Assembly (NCBI GenBank): GCA_002600635.1
Contig: CP021371.1
Location: 4,548,001 to 4,612,000, forward strand
Length of the DNA stretch: 64,000 nucleotides
Direction of reading: 5' to 3'
Origin: Rhizobium sp. ACO-34A
GTDB taxonomy: Bacteria; Pseudomonadota; Alphaproteobacteria; Rhizobiales; Rhizobiaceae
Made by a program: the position numbers and the translations under genes. The notes below the pieces were generated by a model. It searched no databases. It saw only the letters and a list, made by a program, of their open reading frames with translations, and was not told where the DNA came from. Positions within the stretch are counted from its first letter, which is position 1. Each line of letters begins with the position of its first letter. This document shows, piece after piece, positions 38,601 through 46,660 of this stretch.

Positions 38601-39593
38601 ATGGCAACGATTAGGAAGCTCAGAGGACGCTGGCAGGCTCAGGTTCGGCGGCGCGGCATGAAGCCTCGTTGCAAATCCTTCGACAGCAAGCTCGAAGCCG
38701 AGAAGTGGGCGCGCGATCTAGAAGCACAGGTAGATCGATTCGGTGCCGCCCCCGACACGAAGATTCTCGAAAGCACGACGCTCGGCGATTTGCTGGAACG
38801 CTATCAACGTGAAGTGTCGCCTCTAAAGCGCGGGTCCGTGCAGGAGATTCAGCGGATCGATGTGCTGCGGCGCCATGATCTCGCTTACCGGACGCTCATC
38901 GGGCTGAGCCAGCAGGACATTGCATCGTTCCGTGATGAACGGCTTCAGTCGGTAGCTCCATCTACCACCGTCCGGGAGCTTGCGATCCTGAGCCACGTCC
39001 TTGAGGTCGCTATCCGCGATTGGGGTCTGCCGCTCGCAAAGAACGTCGTGAAGCTGGTTCGCCGTCCGGTCATCCGCAACGAGCGCAGTCGGCGATTAAC
39101 CGGCGACGAGGAGCGACGCCTTCTGGATGGCTGCGACGGCGGACAGATTCCATACTTCAAGACGTTGCTGATCCTCGCCATCGAGACCGGGATGCGTCGA
39201 GGGGAGATCCTCGGGCTGCGGTGGTCCGACATCTCGCACAATCGACGGGTGATCACGCTCGCGATGACCAAGAACGGTTCCGGTCGTGAGGTGCCGCTGT
39301 CCCAGCGCGCGTTCGACGCCTTGATGGAGTGGAAGTCCCGCACCGACGTAGATCAATCTACTGTCTTCCCAATGACCGCCGGCGCTCTGGAGCAAGCGTG
39401 GCGTCGTCTGTTGATCCGCTCGGGCATCAAGGCGCTGCGCTTCCATGATCTCCGTCACGAGGGCGTCAGTCGCCTGTTCGAACGCGGTCTCAACATGATC
39501 GAGGTCAGTAGCATCTCCGGTCACAAGGAACTGAGAATGCTGAAGCGCTACACGCACTTGAGCGCTGACGACCTCGTCGCGCGCCTGGGATAG
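38601..39593 (+). CDS. tyrosine recombinase / phage-type integrase
   Basis: 330 residues with an N-terminal arm-binding region (about 1-60), SAM-like core-binding domain (about 60-150) and catalytic domain. Active-site positions are visible: Arg in ETGMRRGEILGLRW, H-x-x-R in FHDLRHEGVSRLF, His in SGHKEL and the nucleophile Tyr in LKRYTHLSADDL. It is complete and probably active. TATAAT at about 38537 and a CCCC-GTCA-GGGG hairpin precede it. It is the only integrase of the island but lies about 4 kb from the left tRNA, so its own attachment site is not obvious. Confidence 0.92.
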   Translation: MATIRKLRGRWQAQVRRRGMKPRCKSFDSKLEAEKWARDLEAQVDRFGAAPDTKILESTTLGDLLERYQREVSPLKRGSVQEIQRIDVLRRHDLAYRTLIGLSQQDIASFRDERLQSVAPSTTVRELAILSHVLEVAIRDWGLPLAKNVVKLVRRPVIRNERSRRLTGDEERRLLDGCDGGQIPYFKTLLILAIETGMRRGEILGLRWSDISHNRRVITLAMTKNGSGREVPLSQRAFDALMEWKSRTDVDQSTVFPMTAGALEQAWRRLLIRSGIKALRFHDLRHEGVSRLFERGLNMIEVSSISGHKELRMLKRYTHLSADDLVARLG

Positions 39594-40169
39594 ATCGATC
39601 TACTGCTGCTCAATTCGGACTCGTCCACCAACCTGATGACGCGATGGATGGGGCGGCTTCCACTTTCGCCGTCAAGTGAAGTCCTAGAAAAAATTCGTGT
39701 CGCAAAAGGGGATGCCTTCTGGCGCCGCCGCAACTCGGGCACGTAACCACCGCTCCTGGCGTCCGTTCAACTTTACAGTCTGCCAACTTTTGGCGTTGCT
39801 TGGCACCTATAATGACGATCGAGTCAAGCTATTCGACAGAGAGAAGAATGATCACCTTCTTAGGGCAAATAAGGAGATTCTTGCCCTTAACTTTGCACTA
39901 AGTTGACAGGATCCGGTCGTTTCCGTGGTTTTCGTCCCAAGAACCAGCGATCTTCGTATCGGAGAGGCGCAAAACTATCCGATCTCTCGCTGAGAGCGCT
40001 TCCGCATTGGTCTTACTCCCGGCAGAAGCTCCCGATCGCCACCGCAAAGGGAAGAGTCAAAAAACTCCCGAATGCCTCTGCGATCTCGCTATATGCAATC
40101 CAGAGCGCGGCGCCTCGCATCTTCTCACCCCATTCTTTCAACGTGCCCCACGGGGACGAAGGAGTAGCT
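39594..40169. other. 576-nt stretch without a supported gene
   Basis: Frames here are short and show no coding signal I trust; one candidate of 69 codons (39697-39906) has no good ribosome-binding site and no recognisable sequence. The frame of the next gene is open back to 39903, but the part before 40170 is unlikely to be translated. Confidence 0.5.
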
Positions 40170-41174
40170 ATGTCTAAATTTCATACAGCCGCGAATGCTC
40201 GCATCCAGGACGCGATCAGATCGTGCGAACTCATCATGCCGGATGTGCTTGCTCGCGAGCAAGACGTCGCCGAGACCAAGTGGTTTGGATACCGCTTCAT
40301 GTCTCCTCTGGCCGCAACGATGCTCTTCGCGGAGCTTTATCGGGAGATCCTGAAGCAACACGTCCGCGTTCATCAGGACAAGGAAAGAGCGCAACAAGTG
40401 CGTGGTCTTGGCGCTAATTTGTTCGACGCTCCCAACCGCGTTCTGACCGAAGTCTGGAATGCTCGGCTGCGGGCCGACGAGATGGGCATCCCCTACCAGC
40501 TCTTGATCGAATTCGGTCTCGACTTTGCCGGTCGCCGGAAGTGGAGAAGGGCGCCAAGACCGGGGCAAGTGTTTGGCACCGAAAACTCTGGGTGGGCCTG
40601 GATTGCCAAACTTGAGCAGTTTCTCGACGGACGTTTCGAGGCGTGCATCCGCGAACTGTCTGATCTGCCCGAATACAGAGTCGAGAACTACCGGGGTCTG
40701 CGGTCGCAGAACGACCTTCGCGACTATTTGCTTGACGAGCTCAGAAACACGACCCGGCCTTGGGCCATGATGCTGCAAACTTATTGCCTGGAGCATCGGT
40801 ATCTATCGGTCAGTGCTGCGATCAAGGCGGTGCCGAAGCAGATGCGCAAGAATGCAATCTCCAGCATCAGGTCAAATGTGGCTCAAGGGCATGTCGTGGT
40901 GGCGCCTGTAGAGCCATTGCCGTTGGTCAGCTATGTTCCGGCTTGCTTCGGAATTCCGGTGCCTCAGTCCTCCGGGTGCAATGGCTGCTCGTTTGCGGTG
41001 CAGTGCGCGAAAAGCTCCGGGATCGTTACTGAAGCTATGAACGACCGGCACGGCGCGCTGTCCCCATTGCAGGACCGGAGAGATGAAACTCGGAAAGAAG
41101 GGCAACGCCGTCGCACGCGCAGGCACCGCGCGCTCAAAGCTGCCTCTGCCCTTCGTTCTAACCCTTCACTTTAA
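40170..41174 (+). CDS. hypothetical protein with cysteine cluster
   Basis: 334 residues, not recognised. Start ATG 40170 has a strong GGAG five nt upstream. The protein is mostly helical and charged, and near residue 270 has a C-x2-C-x5-C cluster (GCNGCSFAVQCAKSS) that could bind zinc, followed by a very basic tail (about residues 305-325). These features would fit a nucleic-acid-binding role, but that is speculation. It lies between the integrase and a small orphan gene and is separated from the latter by a long inverted repeat. Confidence 0.65.
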   Translation: MSKFHTAANARIQDAIRSCELIMPDVLAREQDVAETKWFGYRFMSPLAATMLFAELYREILKQHVRVHQDKERAQQVRGLGANLFDAPNRVLTEVWNARLRADEMGIPYQLLIEFGLDFAGRRKWRRAPRPGQVFGTENSGWAWIAKLEQFLDGRFEACIRELSDLPEYRVENYRGLRSQNDLRDYLLDELRNTTRPWAMMLQTYCLEHRYLSVSAAIKAVPKQMRKNAISSIRSNVAQGHVVVAPVEPLPLVSYVPACFGIPVPQSSGCNGCSFAVQCAKSSGIVTEAMNDRHGALSPLQDRRDETRKEGQRRRTRRHRALKAASALRSNPSL

Positions 41175-41195
41175 GAAGAACCGGAGATGACGAGT

Positions 41196-41256
41196 GTAAC
41201 GGTCGACCTAGGGTTCTCTTTCTTTAATAGATAGATAACCCTAGGTCGACAGTTAC
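41196..41256. repeat. long inverted repeat
   Basis: Arms of 20 bp (41196-41215 and 41237-41256) pair at 19 positions around a 21-nt A/T-rich loop. The outer flanks (CCGGAGA and GATGACGA-like segments) also show partial inverted similarity. It lacks a T-tract, so a simple terminator is unlikely; a recombination, replication or protein-binding site is possible. Confidence 0.8.
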
Positions 41257-41306
41257 ATCCTAACGCTTCTCCGGATCGTCATCACTTTCTGACGTTAGGA
41301 GTTCAG

Positions 41307-41582
41307 ATGCATATCGATATCACAGATCTTCGCCGGTTGTTCCGGAACAGGTTCGAGACTTATCTGGATAGTGGCAACCGTGCTGCCGCGACGGAGCTCG
41401 ACGGATGTCCTCTTACGCTTCGCGAATGCTGTGGCCTGCTCGCAAATGACCCCGAGCCCTTTCCGGCCCGTTATCGACAAGATCTCAGAAACCTTCGCGC
41501 TAGGGTGCGGCTGCGCACAGCGTTTGACAGACACACCTACGGTGACGTGGCAAATCTCCTGGCTGGCGGTCTGCTGAAATAG
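41307..41582 (+). CDS. small hypothetical protein
   Basis: 91 residues, not recognised. ATG 41307 is preceded by TAGGAG at good spacing. The product is a small, soluble, Arg- and Leu-rich protein (DITDLRRLFRNRFETYLDSG) with two cysteines and no membrane segment. It follows the 334-residue unknown gene on the same strand, with a long inverted repeat between them. Coding is supported by the ribosome-binding site and codon bias only. Confidence 0.6.
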   Translation: MHIDITDLRRLFRNRFETYLDSGNRAAATELDGCPLTLRECCGLLANDPEPFPARYRQDLRNLRARVRLRTAFDRHTYGDVANLLAGGLLK

Positions 41583-41721
41583 GCGGACGTTGGCAGTGCC
41601 GGCGTCAAGCTAAGCGCCCTCAGCATTGCAGCGCGGCGATTTAGACTCATGGGCGCGCGCGGCGTCTCCGATGAATGATGCCCTGTCGGGACGTTGAAGC
41701 CAGCCAGTGAGCGCCTATGAG

Positions 41722-42303
41722 TCAAGCAGCAGCATCCTGGCCAGCAACGTCGGTCTTGAGAACGCGCAGCAGCGTCCGGGGATGAATTCCATGCTTCGCG
41801 GCGATCGTCTCGACCGAGACCGAGCCCTCAGCAAGAGCAACGCGCGCTTCCTGACGCTGCTCGGGTGTCATCGCCGGTCGTCTGCCGATGCGACTACCAC
41901 GAGCACGGGCAGCAGCCATTCCGGCGCGAGTCCGTTCGCTGATCAGGGAGCGCTCAAACTCCGCCATGCTGGCGAGAACGTGGAGCATCAGCCGACCGGC
42001 TGGCGTGCTGGTGTCCAGGCTCTCACTGAGCGACCGGAATTCGATACCTCGTTCATTGAGATCGCGGATCAGCTTGAGGAGTTCGAAGAGGGAACGACCG
42101 AGCCGGTCCAACCGCCAGACGGTGAGCGTATCGCCGCGTTGAAGTGATCGAAGCAGCCGGGTAAGGCCTGGGCGGTTGAAATCGGCTCCGGAAAATCCTT
42201 CGTCAGACAGAACCTCGTGGCACCCTACAGCCTTCAGTGCGGCAAGTTGCAGGTCGAGGCTTTGCTCGACGGTGCTCACCCGCGCGTATCCGATGTTCCG
42301 CAT
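41722..42303 (-). CDS. serine recombinase / resolvase, Tn3-type
   Basis: 193 residues. The catalytic domain starts with NIGYARVSTVEQSLDLQLAA, with the nucleophilic serine in RVST; it continues through VWRLDRLGRSLFELLKLI and ends in a Hin-like helix-turn-helix (about 150-185, SVETIAAKHGIHPRTLLRVL). Complete and probably functional in resolution or inversion. ATG 42303 opens the conserved sequence; upstream codons in frame are not conserved. No transposase or obvious res site pair was found next to it, so it may be a stand-alone island gene or transposon remnant. Confidence 0.92.
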   Translation of the reverse strand: MRNIGYARVSTVEQSLDLQLAALKAVGCHEVLSDEGFSGADFNRPGLTRLLRSLQRGDTLTVWRLDRLGRSLFELLKLIRDLNERGIEFRSLSESLDTSTPAGRLMLHVLASMAEFERSLISERTRAGMAAARARGSRIGRRPAMTPEQRQEARVALAEGSVSVETIAAKHGIHPRTLLRVLKTDVAGQDAAA

Positions 42304-42532
42304 GTCTCTCTCGCCTTGATGTCGATGCCTCTGCTGGTTTCTGCATCGACAATACCCGCCAAGCCCTTGATTTAAAGGAACCATTTCGTGCGGCGAGCAT
42401 TTTCTGTTGACCGACTTGGTCGCGTCAAAGGAAATCAGCGCGTTAGCTTGGACGAACAGAATGCGGGTTCGTTATGACGGAACCCTTCCCTTTCGTGCGG
42501 ATGATTCCGGTCGAAGTCACGCCAGAGGTCTC

Positions 42533-42973
42533 ATGTCCATTTCCGATCAAGACGATAACGCCCGTTCCACATTTCTGGACAAAGCCGCTGTTTTGTTGCG
42601 CGCGGCGGTGATCGCTCCCATGCTGCTGAATAGCGCTCCAGCCTTCGCCGACGCGCTCGATACGGCTTTCGTCAACGCAATGACACCTTACGTGGTGTTG
42701 AAGCGCGGCGCTCTTGAATGTGACAAGCCAGTCGGGGAATACATCGCCTACAAATCGCGGATGATTGGTATTCTCGGGCGACTCCCGAACGTCGATCTGA
42801 TCGCCGCCGATCGAGAGATTGAACGCGCCTTCGAACGGGAGGCGCCAATGTCGGCAAGGCCGACTTGCTCGGATGCTCTCTTGGAGCGCTACCAGCTCAC
42901 ATTGGATACAAGCGCAGAAGCGGCGCTCGACTACCTTGCGGAGACAGTCGGACAACGGCTGCGGGGCAACTAG
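42533..42973 (+). CDS. small hypothetical, probably exported protein
   Basis: 146 residues from ATG 42533; the frame is open back to 42407. The N-terminus has a hydrophobic stretch ending NSAPAFADALDT, resembling a signal peptide with an AFA cleavage site, although it begins about 20 residues in. The rest (DTAFVNAMTPYVVLKRGALE onwards) is unrecognised and has two cysteines that could form a disulfide bond. It is divergent from the resolvase and convergent with the next gene. Confidence 0.5.
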   Translation: MSISDQDDNARSTFLDKAAVLLRAAVIAPMLLNSAPAFADALDTAFVNAMTPYVVLKRGALECDKPVGEYIAYKSRMIGILGRLPNVDLIAADREIERAFEREAPMSARPTCSDALLERYQLTLDTSAEAALDYLAETVGQRLRGN

Positions 42974-42988
42974 TAGAACGCTCCACTC

Positions 42989-43477
42989 TCAGACGGTTTT
43001 GTTCTTCTCCAGCCAAGCCTCGAGCGCCGCGATCACCGAAAGACGAAGTCCATAGCCCTGCAAGAGGGCAAGCCCTAGGGATGGATCGAGCTTTGTAAAT
43101 CCCATCTCGCCCATGATGTCTCCTGCGCTCACATCGCGCCTGGCCTTGATGTAATTGATTCGTGCGATCGTTGCTGGGAGCAGGTAGCGGCCGGTGGCTA
43201 TGGATGTGCTTGTTGTCGCGGTGCTCGACGCCGTTGCCGGCAAGACGCCGGTCGCTGCGAGCCAAGCCAAGAAGTCGCTGCGCTCCGCACTCCCAGCTTT
43301 GCTCCAGGCGTTCTTCAGCTCATGTAGTCGTGTGCGAGGTTTCTTCAGTCCGGCGCAGATGGCTGCATCCGTGACCGTGCGATATTTCCCGGCCTTCAGA
43401 TCCGCGTAGATCGTCGGATAATCCCGTTTTAGGCGCTCCTTGTAATAGGCCTTGTCGCGCTTCTGTTTCTTAGGCAT
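42989..43477 (-). CDS. hypothetical protein with putative DNA-binding helix-turn-helix
   Basis: 162 residues. The N-terminus is highly basic (PKKQKRDKAYYKERLKRDYP), followed by YADLKAGKYRTVTDAAICAG, which looks like a helix-turn-helix, then a Ser/Thr/Ala-rich linker and a helical C-terminal part. Proteins of this general appearance occur in rhizobial accessory regions without known function. Convergent with the preceding small gene and divergent from the Mrr-type endonuclease. Confidence 0.6.
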   Translation of the reverse strand: MPKKQKRDKAYYKERLKRDYPTIYADLKAGKYRTVTDAAICAGLKKPRTRLHELKNAWSKAGSAERSDFLAWLAATGVLPATASSTATTSTSIATGRYLLPATIARINYIKARRDVSAGDIMGEMGFTKLDPSLGLALLQGYGLRLSVIAALEAWLEKNKTV

Positions 43478-43489
43478 TTCGATCTTTCG

Positions 43490-43556
43490 TCAAGCGTCGT
43501 CACCCGATCAAGCAGGGAGACTCGCTGGCGCGTTTGGCACGTCGGATGCTGTGATG
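43490..43556 (+). repeat. imperfect direct repeat upstream of the Mrr-type gene
   Basis: 67 nt that match 44698-44764 at about 54 of 68 aligned positions. The best-kept blocks are AGGGAGACTC, GCGCGT, TGGCA and GTCGGA. The pair flanks the endonuclease gene. Confidence 0.75.
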
Positions 43557-43678
43557 CAACGTCCGCACTCACGGAGCCAGCCAGTGACTGCCTGGGAGTC
43601 AGTGAGCAGCATGCTGCATCGTGATCTTGCGGTGATCAGTTCCTTCGGCGATGCTCCGCTTCAAACAAGGGGGTGAGC

Positions 43679-44680
43679 ATGAGCAAGTCATGGATGGTGC
43701 GCGCGGAGCGCGACGGCCGGCTTTTCGACGCGTTCAAGGAGAAGTCAGCGGTAGCGATCGGCTGGAACGGAGTGGGAGATCTTTCGTCGGTCAAGACGCG
43801 GAAGGGTGTCGCGGACCTAGTCGCCTCCGCATGGCCGGAAAGCAAACCGCAGTCGAATGCTATGGCTGCCGGCCAGCTCCATCGCTTCGTCAACGAAATC
43901 GAAGTCGGCGATATGGTGGTGACCTACAACCCTTCACGTCGAGTCTACCTGATCGGCGAGATCGCCGGACCGTATCGCTATGACACGTCGATCGACCTCG
44001 AGGATGCCCAGTATCGGCCTGTCCATTGGCAAGGCGAGGTCAGCCGCGATCTTCTGTCTGTAGAAAGTCGCAACAGCCTCGGCTCCATCTCGACGTTATT
44101 CCGGATACCGACCGATGTCGCGGTCGAGCTAAAGAAGGCATTGGCGTCAGGACGAGCGGCGACCAGTGATCTCGTCCCAGTCACGACCGAAGCGACGGAG
44201 GACGACCTCTTCAAGTCGATGGAAAGCCGGGCACACGAGTTCATCAAGGACAAGGTCAACGCACTTGCCTGGGATGACATGCAGGAGTTGGTGGCCGGCC
44301 TCCTTCGCTCACTCGGCTACAAGACGCGGGTCTCTGAAGCAGGACCGGATCGGGGCAAGGATATCGTCGCCTCACCGGATGGTTTCGGTTTCGAATCCCC
44401 TCGCATCGTGGTCGAGGTGAAACATCGCAAGGGCACCATGGGAGCGCCTGACGTGCGCAGCTTCCTGGGCGGCAGGCATCCGCAGGATAAGGGCCTGTAT
44501 GTCAGCACCGGCGGATTCAGCAGGGAAGCGCGTTACGAGGCAGAACGGGCGAACATTCCCCTGGCACTGATGGATCTCGACGACTTGGTGAAAAGCCTGC
44601 TGGAGCAGTATGAAAAGCTGGATCTCGAAACGCAGCAGCTGGTGCCGCTAAAGCGGATATTTGTGCCAGCTTGGAGCTGA
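43679..44680 (+). CDS. Mrr-type restriction endonuclease with N-terminal PUA/EVE-like domain
   Basis: 333 residues. The N-terminal half (about 1-150; WMVRAERDGRLFDAFKEKSA, VAIGWNGVGDL, VVTYNPSRRVYLIGEIAG) looks like the modified-base-reading module that precedes many Mrr nucleases. The C-terminal half (about 185-300) is the Mrr_cat PDDEXK domain: RSLGYKTRVSEAGPDRGKDI with the Asp, then RIVVEVKHRKG with E-x-K. Such enzymes cut DNA carrying modified bases (type IV restriction). ATG 43679 has AAGGGG upstream. It is flanked by imperfect direct repeats, as if acquired as a unit, next to the type I system. Confidence 0.85.
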   Translation: MSKSWMVRAERDGRLFDAFKEKSAVAIGWNGVGDLSSVKTRKGVADLVASAWPESKPQSNAMAAGQLHRFVNEIEVGDMVVTYNPSRRVYLIGEIAGPYRYDTSIDLEDAQYRPVHWQGEVSRDLLSVESRNSLGSISTLFRIPTDVAVELKKALASGRAATSDLVPVTTEATEDDLFKSMESRAHEFIKDKVNALAWDDMQELVAGLLRSLGYKTRVSEAGPDRGKDIVASPDGFGFESPRIVVEVKHRKGTMGAPDVRSFLGGRHPQDKGLYVSTGGFSREARYEAERANIPLALMDLDDLVKSLLEQYEKLDLETQQLVPLKRIFVPAWS

Positions 44681-44697
44681 AGCATTCATTTGGTCTG

Positions 44698-44764
44698 TCA
44701 AGATCGTCCCCTGGTCGCCCAGGGAGACTCCCTCGCGCGTCTGGCAGGTCGGACGCTGTAGATG
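44698..44764 (+). repeat. imperfect direct repeat downstream of the Mrr-type gene
   Basis: Second copy of the 67-nt repeat at 43490-43556, same orientation, starting 18 nt after the endonuclease stop codon. Confidence 0.75.
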
Positions 44765-44831
44765 AACGCAAGGCGCAGTCCCGCCCGCCAGCGCGCTCTC
44801 TTGAGTCAATGGCACGCCGTTCGCATCAGGA

Positions 44832-46286
44832 TCACGCACCAGCCCCGCTGAGCGCCTTTACCACGCCTCGGAACTTGTCCAAAGCCAGCTCCAGGCTTTC
44901 GACCACCTCAGCCGCAACTTCGTCCGGGGGCGGCAGGAGGGCGGGGTCATCGAGGCTGTCGTCCTTCAGCCAGAAGAGGTCGAGGTTGACCTTGTCGCGT
45001 GCCAGCAAGGCGTCGAGCGGGTATCGCTTGAAGCGCTCGCTCTCTGCACGCTCGTGTCGCCTGCCGGATTTGTAGCAGGTCACGAAGTCGTCGAGATCGG
45101 CACGCACCATCGGACGCTCTTTCAAGGTAAAGCGCTTGTTGGTTCTCAGATCATAGATCCAGAGATCTTTGGTCGAGGCCTCTTCCGATGGTGGCTTCTT
45201 GTCGAAGAAGAGCACGTTGGCCTTCACGCCCTGCTTGTAGAAGATGCCGGTCGGCAAGCGCAGCAGGGTGTGGAAGTCGAAATTTTGCAGCAGGCGTCGA
45301 CGGATGGTTTCGCCGGCCCCGCCTTCGAACAGCACGTTGTCCGGCAGGACGACGCCGGCCTCTCCATTCGGCGCCAGCACGGTCATGATGTGCTGCAGGA
45401 AGTTCAGCTGCTTGTTCGATGTGGTAACAAAGAAGTCCTGGCGGTCGTAGTCCTCGCGCTCGGTGTCGATTTCGCCGTCGTCGCGGATCACGCGATAGCT
45501 CTGCTTCTTGCCGAAGGGCGGGTTGGCGAGCACTACGTCATAGGTCCGGCCGCCGGCTCCCAGCAGCGCATCCTTGGCCTCGACGATGGATTCGACGCCG
45601 GTAATGCCGTGCAGATAGAGGTTCATGGCCGCAAGACGCACGACCTCGGGCACGATATCCGCGCCGGAAAACTTGTTCTTCAGCGCCGAATAGACCGCGC
45701 GGTCGCGCGCCTTGGGGTGCTTCTTCATGTGTTCCCAGGCGGCGAGAAGAAAGCCGGCCGTGCCGCAGGCCGGGTCATGCACGGTCTGGTGCGGCTTCGG
45801 ATCGACGACCTCCACCATCGCGTCGATGACCGGGCGCGGGGTGAAGTATTGTCCGGCGCCGGATTTCACATCCTCGGCATTGCGCGCCAGCAGCCCCTCA
45901 TAGATGTCGCCCTTGACGTCCACCGGCAGGCCAAGCCACGTCTCGCTGTCGATGAGGCCCACCAGACGTTTCAGCTTGGCGGGGTCCTGGATCTCGTTCT
46001 GCGCCTTCAGGAAGATTGCCCCGATGATCCCGCCCTGTTTTGACAGCGTTTCCAAGAGCTTGCCATAGGCGGTGCTCAGCGCCTCGCCGGAGATGTCGCG
46101 AATGTCGGACCAGGATGCGCCCTGCGGCAGCATGGAAGCCTCGCCGATCTGCGTGACCCGCTCGTCATCCATCTTGAGGAAGAGCAGATAGGAAATCTGG
46201 CTGATATAGGCCTGATAGGACACGCCCTGGTCTCTCAGCACGTGGGCGAAGTTCCAGACCTTGGCGACGAGTGTTTGGGAATTCAT
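44832..46286 (-). CDS. hsdM: type I restriction-modification system, methyltransferase subunit
   Basis: 484 residues. The N-terminal HsdM helical domain (SYLLFLKMDDER) is followed by the adenine-N6 methylase core: DIYEGLLARNAEDVKSGAGQ, the FTPRPV motif, SAM-binding DPACGTAGFLLAAW and catalytic NPPF in VVLANPPFGKKQS. It acts with HsdS to methylate the recognition sequence and protect host DNA. It is last of the four-gene operon hsdR-hsdS-orf-hsdM, overlapping the small upstream gene by 4 nt. Complete. Confidence 0.96.
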   Translation of the reverse strand: MNSQTLVAKVWNFAHVLRDQGVSYQAYISQISYLLFLKMDDERVTQIGEASMLPQGASWSDIRDISGEALSTAYGKLLETLSKQGGIIGAIFLKAQNEIQDPAKLKRLVGLIDSETWLGLPVDVKGDIYEGLLARNAEDVKSGAGQYFTPRPVIDAMVEVVDPKPHQTVHDPACGTAGFLLAAWEHMKKHPKARDRAVYSALKNKFSGADIVPEVVRLAAMNLYLHGITGVESIVEAKDALLGAGGRTYDVVLANPPFGKKQSYRVIRDDGEIDTEREDYDRQDFFVTTSNKQLNFLQHIMTVLAPNGEAGVVLPDNVLFEGGAGETIRRRLLQNFDFHTLLRLPTGIFYKQGVKANVLFFDKKPPSEEASTKDLWIYDLRTNKRFTLKERPMVRADLDDFVTCYKSGRRHERAESERFKRYPLDALLARDKVNLDLFWLKDDSLDDPALLPPPDEVAAEVVESLELALDKFRGVVKALSGAGA

Positions 46287-46660
46287 GCGGCTGGACTTTC
46301 GGGTTCGTTCAGATGAATCTCATATTCAAAAGATGTGCGCGGCGCTTGCGGGTCGCGGGTGCGGCAGCGGTATTCATCGAAATAGATGACGGTCCACTCG
46401 GGCAGCGCCTGCTTGATGGCGCGGGCGATCTGCCGTCCCTCCTCGGAATAGACCTGCCAGTCGATCGTCACTGGCGGATCTTCAAAGGCGTCGTCCTGCT
46501 CATACCATTCCTGCCAGGCCATCACGCGCGCCTTGAGCGCATCGGAAAGCGGCAGGTCATCGAGTTCCATGGGAACGCCCTCCCGGTCCCAGACGCCCTC
46601 GCAGCCGATGTCGCAGAAAACCCGAACCCAGCGGCTGGCCAGAAAGTCCTCAGCCTCCAT
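46283..46660 (-). CDS. small hypothetical protein within the type I restriction operon
   Basis: 125 residues from ATG 46660 (the frame also permits 46675). Acidic, rich in Trp (AWQEWYEQDD, VTIDWQVYSEEGRQIARAIK, WTVIYFDEYRCR), unrecognised. It overlaps the end of hsdS and the start of hsdM by a few bases, so it is translated with the system. Possible roles are an assembly or anti-restriction control factor, but there is no direct evidence; its coupled position is the main support. Confidence 0.7.
   Translation of the reverse strand: MEAEDFLASRWVRVFCDIGCEGVWDREGVPMELDDLPLSDALKARVMAWQEWYEQDDAFEDPPVTIDWQVYSEEGRQIARAIKQALPEWTVIYFDEYRCRTRDPQAPRTSFEYEIHLNEPESPAA

Noticed and set aside
41583..41725. 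Third copy of the repeat that flanks the Mrr-type gene
   Set aside because: Only the AGCCAGCCAGTGA stretch resembles the region beside that repeat, and part of it lies in the resolvase coding sequence.
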